A DNA stretch of 64,000 nucleotides from Clostridia bacterium (GTDB lineage: Bacteria > Bacillota > Clostridia > Lachnospirales > Lachnospiraceae), in the NCBI GenBank assembly GCA_910575245.1, contig CAJTEN010000025.1:1-64000 (forward strand), read 5' to 3'. A model generated the notes under the pieces. It was not told where the DNA came from, searched no databases, and saw only the letters and a program-made list of their open reading frames with translations. This document shows positions 6,701 to 16,141 of the stretch, piece after piece. Position 1 is the first letter of the stretch. Each line of letters begins with the position of its first letter. Made by a program: the position numbers and the translations under genes.

Positions 6701-9283
6701 CTACATGTCAAGCCTTAATACGGAAAGCAATTCTTCATTGCTAAGGTCTGTAATCCAGTTTTCTCCGCTTCCTCCAATTACATTCTCTGCCAGTTCTTTT
6801 TTGAGTTTCAACATCTGGTCAATCTTTTCCTCAATTGTCTTTTCACATACCAGCTTATGTACAAAGACATTCTTTTTCTGCCCGATTCGGAATGCGCGGT
6901 CCGTCGCCTGATTCTCCACGGCAGGGTTCCACCAGCGGTCAAAATGAATCACATGGTTGGCGCTTGTAAGGTTTAAACCGGTTCCACCTGCCTTGACCGA
7001 CAGAACCATATAGGGAATATAATCCTCTCCGTTGAATTCTTCCACCATCCGGCTCCTCGCTTTCACAGGTGTACCGCCATGAAGCACAAGACCCTTCTTT
7101 TGAAAAATCGTCTCCAAAAAAGCCGCCAGCGGCTCCGTTATCTCCTTAAACTGTGTAAATACCAAAACCCGCTCCCGCTTTTCAAAAATCGTCGTGCAGA
7201 TCGTCTTAAGCATTTCCCACTTTCCGCTTTCCTCCGGCGCGAATTTTTCCTGTCCCAAATATTGGTCCGGATGGTTGCAGATCTGTTTCAGGCGGGTCAG
7301 CGTCCCCAGAATGAGTCCACATCTCTCAAACCCGTCCAATTTTTCCAGTTTTTCCGCAAGTTCCGCCACCAACTTACGGTAAAGCACGATCTGCTTCTTG
7401 CTCAGACTTACATAATCTACTGTCTCCACCTTCTCCGGCAGATCCGTAATTATCCGCTTGTCCGTTTTCAGCCGCCGCAGCATAAAAGGAGAAATTGCAG
7501 ATTTTAGACGCACATATTCCTCCGGCTCTCTTGTCAGTTTTTTCGTATATTCCTTAAATTCTCCAAAACCTCCCAGAAGCCCTTTGTCAATAAAGTCGTA
7601 AATAGACCAGAGGTTGGTCAGATCATTTTCAATAGGCGTTCCTGTCATGGCCAGCCGCATCCTGGAGGGAATTTTCTTAATCGCATGAGTCTGCTTTGCA
7701 GTCGGATTCTTGATTGCCTGTGCCTCGTCCAGAATCAGGCAGTCCCAGGTCTGCTCCGCAAACTCCTTTACTCTGACTGTCATTCCATAAGTAGTGATAA
7801 ACAGGAAAGCTTTCTCGCTCTTTAATTCCTCTGCCAGCACTGCCGCACCGCCGCCATGAAGAATATGGGTCGGCATATCCGGAACAAATTTCTCCGTCTC
7901 CCGTTTCCAATTCCCAAGCAAAGACGCAGGAACAATCAAGAGCACACGCTTCTGTCTGCTCTCCTTCCGAAGCTTTTCCAAAAATGTCAGCACCTGAAGA
8001 GTTTTTCCCAAGCCCATATCATCCGCCAGGCAGGCTCCGAATCCCAGTTCATTCATATAATGCAGCCAGGTAAACCCATTTTTCTGGTAAGGCCTTAATT
8101 CTGCGTGCACGGTTGCAGGAACCCTTGCCTTGCGCATCGTCTCTGGCTTGCGGAGTTTCTGCAGCAATTCTGTAAGCCACTTCCCATTGGAGATGATGAC
8201 TCCCTCGTCCTCAGGCAGCACATCGGTCGGCGTTCCCCTTAATGCCTGTAGAAAAGTCATGCCTTCCCTCGGTTCATCCATCTCCTTCAGAAGCTGCTCC
8301 AGCCTGCCATGGTCTACTTCAATCCACTTTCCCTTTAAAAATGCCAGCCCTTCCGTCTGCTTTAACAGAAGTTCAATGTCCTCTCTCGTCAGCGGCGTAC
8401 CGTCCACTTCCAGATGCGGCGTCATGGATAAAATAGAATCAAACCCCAGGAGGGAAGGCTGTTCATCTCCCAGAGATACATTCATGCTTACCATCATTGC
8501 CCGCTTTCTCCACCAGTTAGGGATACGGCACAGGATACCCGCCTCCTCAATCACGGGAATCTCCTTCAAAAACTGATAAGCTTCCTGCACTGTAAGTTTC
8601 AGAGGGTGGAACATTTCCCCGCTCTCTACTGCCTCCCGTACAAAACCCGACTTTTCTGAGGCTCTGTTCAGACAGGCCAACAGTTTTAACAGCTTTTCCC
8701 GTTCCGTCTGATACTCCACCAGTGCATATTGTAACGGCATATGGTTAATCCTTCCGCCTTCATTTTTTGTTGCATAGGTTGCAAGAAAAGCAAAAGGAAA
8801 CCCCTCTTCTTCATTGCTCTCCACAAGGTGAAAGAAAATACGCTCCGGCACACGCAGCTGCTGACTCTGTTCTGCCAGATACATTGCCACCGTACCCTGG
8901 TACGCCTCAATCTCCCTCTGAAAAATATCGTGCAGTCCGCCAAATGCACGGCCTATCCATTTCTCGTCCAGATATTCGGCGCCGATTATAAAGGGAACCG
9001 CCGTCTCCAGTCGGGATACGGTGTCCGCATCCAAAGACACTTCTGTCTTTTCCCTGGAAAGCTCCAATTCAGGCAATGAGGTTAGACACCGGAAATAGCT
9101 TTCCGCTACCCTGCCCAGAAAACGCATGGAAATATCGGCATCCGAAGGGCAGCCTTTTAACCCCAGCAAATACCAAGCATGTTCCTTGCCTTTCTTAAAT
9201 TCTTCCTGCCACGCCTGGAGTTCCTCTGACAGCACACCTCCTTCTTCCATGTAAAAACTTTTTTCCGTTATAATAAATCTCAT
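6701..9283 (-). CDS. SNF2-family DNA-dependent ATPase/helicase
   Basis: 860 aa. The N-terminal ~390 residues are the SNF2-associated region. Then follow motif I DDMGLGKT near residue 420, motif II ILDEAQAIKN near 520, LAMTGTPIEN, and the C-terminal helicase lobe with VLVFTQFKEIT, a GGTGLNLTSA motif and HFDRWWNPAVENQATDRAFR plus IGQ near 800. All SNF2 motifs are intact. Such proteins translocate on double-stranded DNA and remodel bound proteins. The full length fits the bacterial SNF2 group that is followed by a SWIM gene, as here. MRFIITEKSF (9283) and MEEGG (9250) are alternative starts. Confidence 0.9.
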   Translation of the reverse strand: MRFIITEKSFYMEEGGVLSEELQAWQEEFKKGKEHAWYLLGLKGCPSDADISMRFLGRVAESYFRCLTSLPELELSREKTEVSLDADTVSRLETAVPFIIGAEYLDEKWIGRAFGGLHDIFQREIEAYQGTVAMYLAEQSQQLRVPERIFFHLVESNEEEGFPFAFLATYATKNEGGRINHMPLQYALVEYQTEREKLLKLLACLNRASEKSGFVREAVESGEMFHPLKLTVQEAYQFLKEIPVIEEAGILCRIPNWWRKRAMMVSMNVSLGDEQPSLLGFDSILSMTPHLEVDGTPLTREDIELLLKQTEGLAFLKGKWIEVDHGRLEQLLKEMDEPREGMTFLQALRGTPTDVLPEDEGVIISNGKWLTELLQKLRKPETMRKARVPATVHAELRPYQKNGFTWLHYMNELGFGACLADDMGLGKTLQVLTFLEKLRKESRQKRVLLIVPASLLGNWKRETEKFVPDMPTHILHGGGAAVLAEELKSEKAFLFITTYGMTVRVKEFAEQTWDCLILDEAQAIKNPTAKQTHAIKKIPSRMRLAMTGTPIENDLTNLWSIYDFIDKGLLGGFGEFKEYTKKLTREPEEYVRLKSAISPFMLRRLKTDKRIITDLPEKVETVDYVSLSKKQIVLYRKLVAELAEKLEKLDGFERCGLILGTLTRLKQICNHPDQYLGQEKFAPEESGKWEMLKTICTTIFEKRERVLVFTQFKEITEPLAAFLETIFQKKGLVLHGGTPVKARSRMVEEFNGEDYIPYMVLSVKAGGTGLNLTSANHVIHFDRWWNPAVENQATDRAFRIGQKKNVFVHKLVCEKTIEEKIDQMLKLKKELAENVIGGSGENWITDLSNEELLSVLRLDM

Positions 9284-9318
9284 CTTTCTCTTTCCCTCAT
9301 TCGTATTGATCTATGCCG

Positions 9319-10911
9319 TCAGTCCGACAACTGTTCCCTGTATTTCTCTATCCTGCATTGATGTTTTCTTTTCCCTGCCGGAGCCTCTCTGTCATAGCTG
9401 ATCCCTACCAACAGAATATCACTTCCATAACTCTTAAATGCTGCCGGATACCGTCTGTCCCTAATCTGTTCCAGGGCGCTTTCCGCCGACTGATTCCACT
9501 TCAATTCGACAATCAGTACCGGCAGCACGGAATCCCTCTTTGGCAAATACACAATATCTGCATACCCGACACCCGCCGGCAGCTCCTCAAACATGACATA
9601 TTCGTCCCCATAACTGAAATAGGCCCGTTTAATCACGCCGCGCAACGCCTGTTCATTGTTGTAATACAACGGCGATTCTTCCTCATGAATCTTCTCTATC
9701 TGCCTGGCCACTGCCTCTTCATCCTGGTGCACGGTAGCCATGATGAGCTGTTCGCTCTCCCGCACCCGCCGAATGGTTTCATCCCGCTTTACCTGCCGTA
9801 TTGCCCTTGCAAATTCCAGACGGATCTCTTCATTGGGAATGCGGACCTTCTGTGCCTCCTCATCATAGGCCAGATATCCCAGATGGATCAACAGCGTCAG
9901 CACATCATTCCTGTCCCGGAAAGTCACCAGATCGTTGGCAAAACCTTTTGTATCCACTTTTGTTTCAGCGCCGCCAATCAGTTCCGCCACCGTCTTGCTA
10001 AGTCCGTCAAAATCAAGGCTGATATATTCCATGAGACTCTCCGCGGCAGAAGTCTGTGTCCAGTAGGAATCGAAATCATCATTGCGGATTGCCTTCATAA
10101 CCGAACTGGGATTGTAAACAGCTGCCAGATCCCGGAAAAAATATCCATCGTACCACCGTTTCATTTTCTCAAAGTCACGTCCATAGTCACAGCACAGCCT
10201 CCTGACCTCCTCTTCCGTAAAGCCTACATATTCCGCAAACTGTCTGGGCTTGAGCATGGAATACTCCTGAAAGTCCGATATTGCTGACTGAGAACCGTCC
10301 TTTTTAACGGGCAGGATGCCAGTCAGGTACGCTGCCGCAAATATCTTACTTGTCATTCCACTGTTCTTAAACAAGGAACGCAGAAATTCCAGATATTTTC
10401 TCTGCAGATCCGGACGGTCCTTTGCCTCTCTGATCGGTGCATCCCATTCATCGATGATCATGATAAATTTATTACCCGCTGCTGCCGCTGCATTTGCCAA
10501 AGATGCCGCAAATCCTTCTGCTGCCTTCCATTCCGGATACTGCTCCGTAAGCTCACGTATCACATTCCTTTGGATATACGGTATCATATCCTCAATGGAT
10601 GCTTCTCCAATCACTCCTGCCATATCCAGATATATCACATCATATCTGTTTAAATAATCCCGAAACCGTGCGTCCCCGGCAATCTCCAGACCGTCAAAAA
10701 GCCCCGCCGAATCACACGTCTTGTCATAATAGGCACACAGCATCTGTGCCGCAAATGATTTCCCGAAACGGCGGGGTCTGCTGACACAGGTCATACGTCT
10801 CGGGGTGTCAATCGTCTGATTGATCAGTCCGACCAGGCCTGACTTGTCAATATAGATATCATTCCTTATTCCGGCGAATCCGCTGTTGCCGGGATTTAAA
10901 TAATTCCCCAT
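9319..10911 (-). CDS. AAA-ATPase-like/PD-(D/E)XK nuclease family protein (subtype A, intact)
   Basis: 530 aa, AAA-ATPase_like (PF09820) plus PDDEXK_9 (PF08011). It begins MGNYLNPGNSGFAGIRND and IYIDKSG, the family N-terminus. The P-loop-like RPRRFGKSFAAQ lies near residue 45 and the Walker B-like MIIDEWDAPI near 150. A C-terminal nuclease core reads GYADIVYLP then VLIVELKWN near 455-485, giving the D and ExK residues. These proteins are very abundant in gut Clostridia and Bacteroidetes and carry intact nuclease residues, but their role is unproven. Three relatives lie in this window. The closest in N-terminal and overall pattern is the broken copy at 47-48 kb. Confidence 0.85.
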   Translation of the reverse strand: MGNYLNPGNSGFAGIRNDIYIDKSGLVGLINQTIDTPRRMTCVSRPRRFGKSFAAQMLCAYYDKTCDSAGLFDGLEIAGDARFRDYLNRYDVIYLDMAGVIGEASIEDMIPYIQRNVIRELTEQYPEWKAAEGFAASLANAAAAAGNKFIMIIDEWDAPIREAKDRPDLQRKYLEFLRSLFKNSGMTSKIFAAAYLTGILPVKKDGSQSAISDFQEYSMLKPRQFAEYVGFTEEEVRRLCCDYGRDFEKMKRWYDGYFFRDLAAVYNPSSVMKAIRNDDFDSYWTQTSAAESLMEYISLDFDGLSKTVAELIGGAETKVDTKGFANDLVTFRDRNDVLTLLIHLGYLAYDEEAQKVRIPNEEIRLEFARAIRQVKRDETIRRVRESEQLIMATVHQDEEAVARQIEKIHEEESPLYYNNEQALRGVIKRAYFSYGDEYVMFEELPAGVGYADIVYLPKRDSVLPVLIVELKWNQSAESALEQIRDRRYPAAFKSYGSDILLVGISYDREAPAGKRKHQCRIEKYREQLSD

Positions 10912-11003
10912 CGTCCCTCCATAAATTTCCTGTAATCACTTCCTGAATTCATTATACCCTCACCGATATTATTGCACAATCAATATTTTAAAGGAACCTT
11001 ACA

Positions 11004-11036
11004 AAACTGTAAGTTACGGTCATAAACTGTAAGTTA
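11004..11036. promoter_or_regulatory. Tandem 13-bp direct repeat, candidate operator
   Basis: The 13-mer aaactgtaagtta occurs twice (11004-11016 and 11024-11036), exactly 20 bp apart, so on about the same face of the helix. It lies about 90 bp upstream of a small membrane-protein gene at 11126 and before a possible -10 region (tattct, about 11065). Two direct repeats about two turns apart are typical of regulators such as LytTR or OmpR-type proteins. Which regulator binds here is unknown. Confidence 0.5.
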
Positions 11037-11125
11037 AATCAATGGATGCAAACCTTCTTATTTGGTATTCTAATTTCAGAAAACAAAACACCTCACAATA
11101 ATACAGAGAAAAGGAGATCAAAAAT

Positions 11126-11299
11126 ATGAAAAAGGCATTCATTGCAGCAGCTCTTATAGTAACAATTATTGCGGTACGTATGATACTGTCAGCCGCTTTT
11201 AGTGAGCAGGTCGCAGAAGTATTTTGCGGAGTATCCGTCAGCGCTTTGTTCTTTTATTCTATTTTCAGATTATCGAAAAACAAATCAGCAACAAACTGA
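11126..11299 (+). CDS. Small two-span membrane protein
   Basis: 57 aa, MKKAFIAAALIVTIIAVRM... to SKNKSATN. The start is supported by aaggag (11111-11116), ten bases upstream. Two hydrophobic stretches (about residues 4-25 and 32-47) are separated by SEQVAE, with a basic C-terminus, so it should be an integral membrane hairpin. It is the only plus-strand gene between 6 and 24 kb. It has a direct-repeat operator upstream and a perfect 10-bp hairpin downstream (11310-11331), which argues that it is a real transcription unit. I do not recognise the family. Confidence 0.55.
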   Translation: MKKAFIAAALIVTIIAVRMILSAAFSEQVAEVFCGVSVSALFFYSIFRLSKNKSATN

Positions 11300-11309
11300 T
11301 AACAGCAAT

Positions 11310-11331
11310 GCAGGGGATAAGTATCCCCTGC
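11310..11331. terminator. Perfect hairpin between convergent genes
   Basis: gcaggggata and tatcccctgc form a perfect 10-bp stem with a 2-nt centre. It lies between the stop of the small plus-strand gene (11299) and the stop of the minus-strand AAA/nuclease gene (11349). The T tract is weak on either strand, so it may be a bidirectional or imperfect terminator. Confidence 0.5.
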
Positions 11332-11348
11332 AATTATTCCGTAGCTGC

Positions 11349-13139
11349 TCATGTATTCAGTTTCCGTTCTTCATTGTCCCCCATTTCCCGGCCTGATTCC
11401 AGCGCCTTCCATTTTCCGCCGCCAATAAGTACCCTCTTGCCGCAAAAGGCAAACCCGTACCTGCGGATATGTTCCTCCGAAAATCCCCTGGCCACAAGAT
11501 TCGCCCGGTAATCTTTCTTTTCGATCTGCCGCAGCGCTTCTTGCACCGTATCGGACAGTTCCTTCTCCTCTTCATCCTGCACCTTGAATTCTATGATAAT
11601 GGCATCCCGTACGGCATCATCGTCAAGAGATATGCCGTTTCCCTGTACATCCGACACAGCGCGGGGTTCCAACATCACGTCATAGCGTCCGAATCCGCTC
11701 TCCCTGTTCGAAGTAACCACATACCGGTCGGCAAGCTCCACCAGCATTCCCAGTACGAAGCCATGGTAGAAACGCTCCGGTTCTTCCTCTGACGGGCTCT
11801 TCCCTGTATCAAAATAACTGAAAGTCTGCAAGGCAACCTTATTCATATACGTATTCATTGCCTTTACATCCCCTTCCATCAATGCCTGGAGAAACGCATT
11901 ACTGACTCTGCGGCATCTTCCAAACCAGTTCTCTATCATATGCTCAAACATCACCCGTACTTCCATGTTGGTCAGTTTCAGAATATACTCTGCTTTCCGC
12001 CGTGCTATATTGAACTCATAATGCACTGCCCTCAGATATCCGCTCGCAAGCAGCAGACTCCACACAGCTTCGTCATCCTGATCCAACTCGTTGAATACGA
12101 TCTGTTCATCGAATGTGGCGCTGAAGGTTTCTCCCCGCAGCAGACCCTCCATCGTCATCTTGATTTCAGGGCTTCCCTCCCGGATCAAAGTGCCAACCAG
12201 ACTGTTGCTGCTGGAATTTGCCCAATAGACACCTACTCTTCTTTCATCAAGATAATTAATAATGGACCATGGATTATAAATATCAGCCCGATTTCCGAAT
12301 GTGAATCCGTCATACCAGTCTTTTACCTGTTGTTTCTGATCAGACAATCCATATTCTTCCAATGCTGCAAATACTTCCTTTTCCGTAAACCCAAAACACT
12401 CTTCATATCTTTCAGAAGTCGCTGTCACTACTCTCAGATTGTTCAAATCCGAAAAGATAGACTCTTTACTGACCCTCGTAATGCCTGTCATAATAGCGCG
12501 TTCCAGACAGGGATTCGTCTTAAATGTAGAATTGAACAGACTTCTGGTAAATTCCACCAGTTCCTTCCAATACCCGTTCACATATGCTTCCTGCATCGGC
12601 GTATCATACTCGTCCAGAAGGATGATCACCTTCTTGCCATAATATCGGCACAGATAATCGGAAAGTATTTTCAGTGACAAAGAAGCCATATAGTTTTCCA
12701 TATCCGACGATATCTGTTGAAAATCTTTCTTTTCGTTTTCATTCAGCACATCGCTTTTCAACAGGAAATCAAATTTATTGTATGCAAGCTGTATGATCTT
12801 ACATATTTTCTTACGCGCTCCCTCGAACGTCGTTTCTTTAATATCCGCAAAGCTTAAGAAGAGTACCGGAAATGTTCCCTGCAGTCCTCTGTATTTCTCA
12901 TTCTCCCATATGGCAAGTCCCTGAAACAGATCCCCTCTGTCCGCATAATCCAGCGAAAAGAACTTCTCCACCATATTCATATTCAGCGTTTTGCCAAACC
13001 TTCTGGGACGTGTAATCAGTGTTACACTGTCCCCGGTATCCCACCATTCCTGTATAAATCCGGTCTTATCTATATAGAAATAGCCTTCTTTCCGAATCCT
13101 CTCAAAGTCCTGGTTTCCAATGCCTATCGCCCTTGCCAT
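11349..13139 (-). CDS. AAA-ATPase-like/PD-(D/E)XK nuclease family protein (subtype B)
   Basis: 596 aa, same PF09820 + PF08011 architecture as the gene at 9.3 kb but a different subtype, starting MARAIGIGNQDFERIRKEG. The P-loop-like RPRRFGKTLNMN lies near residue 43, LLDEYDTPMQEAYV near 175, the central FGFTEKEVFAALEEYGL and KDWYDGFTFG near 290, and the nuclease residues FGRYDVMLEP and AIIIEFKVQ near 500-530. It is closely similar throughout to the gene at 18.0-19.8 kb in the same orientation. The last 25 residues after KRVLIGG are an extension not found in that copy. Function unknown. Confidence 0.85.
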   Translation of the reverse strand: MARAIGIGNQDFERIRKEGYFYIDKTGFIQEWWDTGDSVTLITRPRRFGKTLNMNMVEKFFSLDYADRGDLFQGLAIWENEKYRGLQGTFPVLFLSFADIKETTFEGARKKICKIIQLAYNKFDFLLKSDVLNENEKKDFQQISSDMENYMASLSLKILSDYLCRYYGKKVIILLDEYDTPMQEAYVNGYWKELVEFTRSLFNSTFKTNPCLERAIMTGITRVSKESIFSDLNNLRVVTATSERYEECFGFTEKEVFAALEEYGLSDQKQQVKDWYDGFTFGNRADIYNPWSIINYLDERRVGVYWANSSSNSLVGTLIREGSPEIKMTMEGLLRGETFSATFDEQIVFNELDQDDEAVWSLLLASGYLRAVHYEFNIARRKAEYILKLTNMEVRVMFEHMIENWFGRCRRVSNAFLQALMEGDVKAMNTYMNKVALQTFSYFDTGKSPSEEEPERFYHGFVLGMLVELADRYVVTSNRESGFGRYDVMLEPRAVSDVQGNGISLDDDAVRDAIIIEFKVQDEEEKELSDTVQEALRQIEKKDYRANLVARGFSEEHIRRYGFAFCGKRVLIGGGKWKALESGREMGDNEERKLNT

Positions 13140-13217
13140 GACTGCTTCTCCTTCCGGAATATTCTTATATTGCCTCCGATTCCTTTCTTTACAGTATATC
13201 CGCTACTGGTTGAAATG

Positions 13218-13604
13218 TCAAAATTCCGGCGCCGTATATTTCCCCTGTACTGCCGCCGGCAGCTCATCGTAGTTCACCTCGCTCCATTCAAGTACACCCC
13301 GGACCGGCATCACGGTGAGCCGGAGAAATGCCTTCTCTTTCAACTCCCTTGAGGTTCCGAACGTAATTTCCTTATCGTTGCCGTTTTCATCATAACCACG
13401 CAGGGTATAAGAATAACTCATTCCGCCATGCAGATCGATTACTCCCCCACTTGAACTGACCTCTCTGATCCTGCCGTTGTCGATCTGCGTATAATAATAA
13501 GTGCTACCGGTTCCTGAAAGGAACCAAGTGCCAAAACCGATAAGAACCGCCACAAGTACAGCAAGCGCCGCAATTATGATACGTAGTGTTTCTTTCTTTG
13601 TCAT
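13218..13604 (-). CDS. YxeA-family secreted/membrane-anchored protein
   Basis: 128 aa with one N-terminal hydrophobic helix (about residues 8-28) and then the YxeA (DUF1093) domain: YYYTQIDNGRIREV, GMSYSYTLRGYDENGNDKEI, GVLEWSEVNYDELP and a final QGKYTAPEF. YxeA-type proteins are small extracytoplasmic proteins often encoded next to antimicrobial-peptide ABC transporters. Here it is the last gene of the resistance operon, 9 nt after the second permease. I infer a role in lantibiotic or peptide resistance; the mechanism is not known. Confidence 0.8.
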   Translation of the reverse strand: MTKKETLRIIIAALAVLVAVLIGFGTWFLSGTGSTYYYTQIDNGRIREVSSSGGVIDLHGGMSYSYTLRGYDENGNDKEITFGTSRELKEKAFLRLTVMPVRGVLEWSEVNYDELPAAVQGKYTAPEF

Positions 13605-13613
13605 ATCCTCCGA

Positions 13614-14393
13614 TCACCATCCTTTCTTTGTCACAGCTTTCTTTGGTTCTTTTACTTTTTTCGCCGTAGCTCTTTCCCTTGCCGTCCAGACTAAGAGTAC
13701 AGAGACCAGCACCGCAGTCAACATGCTAAGCAGGCAGACGAACATGTTCCAATGCACGGCCGGGTCATAACTGCGGTAGCTGATCATGCCCATACTTGCC
13801 GTGACAGGATAAAGATTGGCAAGCCGCATATTCCCAGCTGCAAACATACCTCCATAACCATAGACAAAGGCCAGGATCGTCCCGGCCATGTGGCCGTTCG
13901 GTACGCGGGCGGCAGCCGCAATCACCGGCATGACTGCTATATACAGAAACAGACAGTTGAAAATGATCTCGGGAAATGTCTGCAGTACAGCTGGCAGTGA
14001 AATCCCCGGAAATCCCATGATCAGTGTGGCGATCACTGTAAATACCGCGCTTGCAAGGCCCAGGAGCAAAGACAACAATGCGCATACAACCAGCTTCCCC
14101 GATAACAAACTACGATAGGAAACCGGAACGGTCAAAATGCTTTTCAACGTATCATCCTTTTCCTCCCTCGCTATGATATACCCGGCAATCAAAGTGATGC
14201 TCACAGGAAAAATCATTGTAACATTGTTCTTGACTACCTGCTCGGTAAAATGTTCAAATGTCCAATAAGTACCGTCCATTGCCGTAGTAGAGAAAATCGT
14301 CAAAAAAACAGAAAGCAGCATCAATAAGACTCCCGTCCATATGATGTGATACCGTTTCAATTTCCAGACTTCAGTTCTTACCATGCGAAACAT
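13614..14393 (-). CDS. ABC transporter permease, lantibiotic-immunity type (second permease)
   Basis: 259 aa, MFRMVRTEVWKLKRYHIIW..., with six predicted membrane helices and the ABC-2/EG-type permease pattern (KREEKDDTLKSIL-like sequence EEKDDTLKSILTVP after helix 2). Together with the permease just upstream and the ATPase it would form an FEG-type exporter like SpaEG/NisEG, which expels antimicrobial peptides from the membrane. The start is 1 nt after the stop of the previous gene, so the two are translationally linked. The C-terminus is very basic (RATAKKVKEPKKAVTKKGW). Confidence 0.8.
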   Translation of the reverse strand: MFRMVRTEVWKLKRYHIIWTGVLLMLLSVFLTIFSTTAMDGTYWTFEHFTEQVVKNNVTMIFPVSITLIAGYIIAREEKDDTLKSILTVPVSYRSLLSGKLVVCALLSLLLGLASAVFTVIATLIMGFPGISLPAVLQTFPEIIFNCLFLYIAVMPVIAAAARVPNGHMAGTILAFVYGYGGMFAAGNMRLANLYPVTASMGMISYRSYDPAVHWNMFVCLLSMLTAVLVSVLLVWTARERATAKKVKEPKKAVTKKGW

Positions 14394-14394
14394 A

Positions 14395-15192
14395 CTATTC
14401 CTCCCCTCTCTTTTTATACATAAAATCGATCAGCCAGACAGAACCAAGAGCCATAGCTCCCAAAATACATACCGTCTGCATTGTTGACGGAAACAGATGC
14501 TCCAAACTTTGTACATTGCTGCGGACGCCGTGCCTGATCAGATCAGTCGCACTCCAAAGCGTTGTAAGAGGAATCGGCATCAGCCAACACAGCATCTTGG
14601 GCAATGCGCCGAAGCATGATTCTGCAATCAGACTCAAAAAAGTGTAAAAAACGCACAGCAGAATGGAAAAAACATAGGTCTTGCTGAAGAAGACCACAAA
14701 AACCACCAGCGGCAGCGTTCCCGCCGTAATAAAGGTACCTATTTCCGCTGCGACCACAAACTTATAGACAATCCCGGTCACCTCCGCCTCTTTTACTAGA
14801 CATCCGCACACAATCGCGGCCAGGGATGACACCAGGCTGTAAATAATCCCGCAAAGAAACAGCACCGCTATTTTCGCCAGAACCATCTGCGTACTTGTCA
14901 CCGGAATTGTACGTAAATTCTTAAAAGTATCGTTGTCACGTTCCATGAAAAACAACATGGCAGCAATCACTCCGATCACACATGGAAGCAGCATTTCCAC
15001 ACCATAACCCATGACAAATCCAAAATACTCATTGAAGTTTTTTACCCGGTCCGGCTCCGCAAACTGCGGCATTGCCATGAATGCGGTAAGTGGCCCCGGA
15101 AACAAAAGCGCGGATGCAACCACAAGAAGGATAAATTTTTTTCTCTTTAATTTTGCAAATTCACAGATGATAAGCTTAAGCAATCCCTTCAC
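14395..15192 (-). CDS. ABC transporter permease, lantibiotic-immunity type (first permease)
   Basis: 265 aa, MKGLLKLIICEFAKLKRKKF..., six predicted membrane helices and the motif MERDNDTFKNLRTIPVTS that resembles the cytoplasmic loop of BcrB/SpaE-type permeases. It overlaps the ATPase gene by 17 bp and precedes a second permease by 1 nt, giving the order ATPase-permease-permease typical of LanFEG systems. The related architecture of both permeases suggests a heterodimeric membrane pair. Confidence 0.8.
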   Translation of the reverse strand: MKGLLKLIICEFAKLKRKKFILLVVASALLFPGPLTAFMAMPQFAEPDRVKNFNEYFGFVMGYGVEMLLPCVIGVIAAMLFFMERDNDTFKNLRTIPVTSTQMVLAKIAVLFLCGIIYSLVSSLAAIVCGCLVKEAEVTGIVYKFVVAAEIGTFITAGTLPLVVFVVFFSKTYVFSILLCVFYTFLSLIAESCFGALPKMLCWLMPIPLTTLWSATDLIRHGVRSNVQSLEHLFPSTMQTVCILGAMALGSVWLIDFMYKKRGEE

Positions 15193-16108
15193 CTCCTGTC
15201 ACGCGCTTGAAATAGTCCTCGAGACTCTCTTCCGATGTGGCGGCCCGCGACACCTCCAGTCCGTTCTCTACAAAGGCAGTGATAATCCTGGCCACCGGTA
15301 CATCCAGATGATTCACCTTCAGGTTATGGTCATCCTGTACTGTAAACTGATCCTCACGGAATGTCTTTTCCAGAATCCTTGCCGCCTGCGCCGTATCGGA
15401 AACAGTGAAACCGATATGCTTGCTGCTCTTTGCTTCCAGCTGTGCAAGGCTCTCTTCTTCCAACAATACTCCGTGATCAATAATCCCTATATCATCCGCC
15501 AGCAAGGCGATCTCGGAAAGTATATGGCTGGAAATCAGAATTGTTTTGCCCCGCTCATTGCAGAGATTCCGGATAAAAGAACGAACTTCCGCAATCCCGA
15601 TCGGATCAAGGCCGTTAATCGGTTCATCCAGAATCAAAAGCTCCGGATCATGCATAACCGCAAGGGCGATTGCCAGTCTTTGCTTCATTCCAAGAGAATA
15701 TTGAGAAAACAGCTTTTTGTCCTTATAAGGCAGTCCCACCAGATCCAGTGCATTCCGAATCGCATTGCGGTTCGGCACACCCCGCAGGGTAGCAAAAATA
15801 CGCAGGTTTTCCGTGGCAGTCAGATTGGGATAGAAGCCGGGTGATTCGATCAGGCTGCCGATCCTGGGCAGCAGTTTCTTCTCATTGTCTCCCAAAGCCT
15901 CTCCCCAGATCCTCACTTCCCCGGAAGTGGGCTTAGTCAGCCCGAGAAGCATTTTCATGGTTGTTGTCTTCCCGGCTCCGTTCCTGCCAAGCAGCCCATA
16001 GATGCGTCCTTTCCTGACATGTATATTCAGGTTTGCGACACTTTTTTGTGCCCCGTACTGTTTCGTAAGATTCTTCGTCTCAATAACATATTTGTCATGT
16101 TTACTCAT
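15176..16108 (-). CDS. ABC transporter ATP-binding protein, BcrA/LanF type
   Basis: 310 aa. Walker A GLLGRNGAGKTTTMKMLLG near residue 38, Q-loop region RIGSLIESPGFYP, signature YSLGMKQRLAIALAV near 138, Walker B ELLILDEPINGLDP near 158 and switch His in ISSHILSE near 192. The C-terminal ~90-residue domain is characteristic of bacitracin/lantibiotic exporters of the BcrA type. It is the first gene of the ABC operon. A ribosome site (aaggaggt) lies seven bases before the ATG. The upstream region carries four 11-bp-spaced hexamers, so expression is probably switched by the response regulator encoded just upstream. Confidence 0.9.
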   Translation of the reverse strand: MSKHDKYVIETKNLTKQYGAQKSVANLNIHVRKGRIYGLLGRNGAGKTTTMKMLLGLTKPTSGEVRIWGEALGDNEKKLLPRIGSLIESPGFYPNLTATENLRIFATLRGVPNRNAIRNALDLVGLPYKDKKLFSQYSLGMKQRLAIALAVMHDPELLILDEPINGLDPIGIAEVRSFIRNLCNERGKTILISSHILSEIALLADDIGIIDHGVLLEEESLAQLEAKSSKHIGFTVSDTAQAARILEKTFREDQFTVQDDHNLKVNHLDVPVARIITAFVENGLEVSRAATSEESLEDYFKRVTGGEGIA

Positions 16109-16141
16109 TGCAAAACCTCCTTTTTCTTCGCCGGCATATTT

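Noticed and set aside
9313-10287. 324-codon plus-strand frame opposite the AAA/nuclease gene
   Set aside because: The opposite strand encodes a complete protein family member with P-loop and nuclease motifs; the plus frame has no recognisable sequence.
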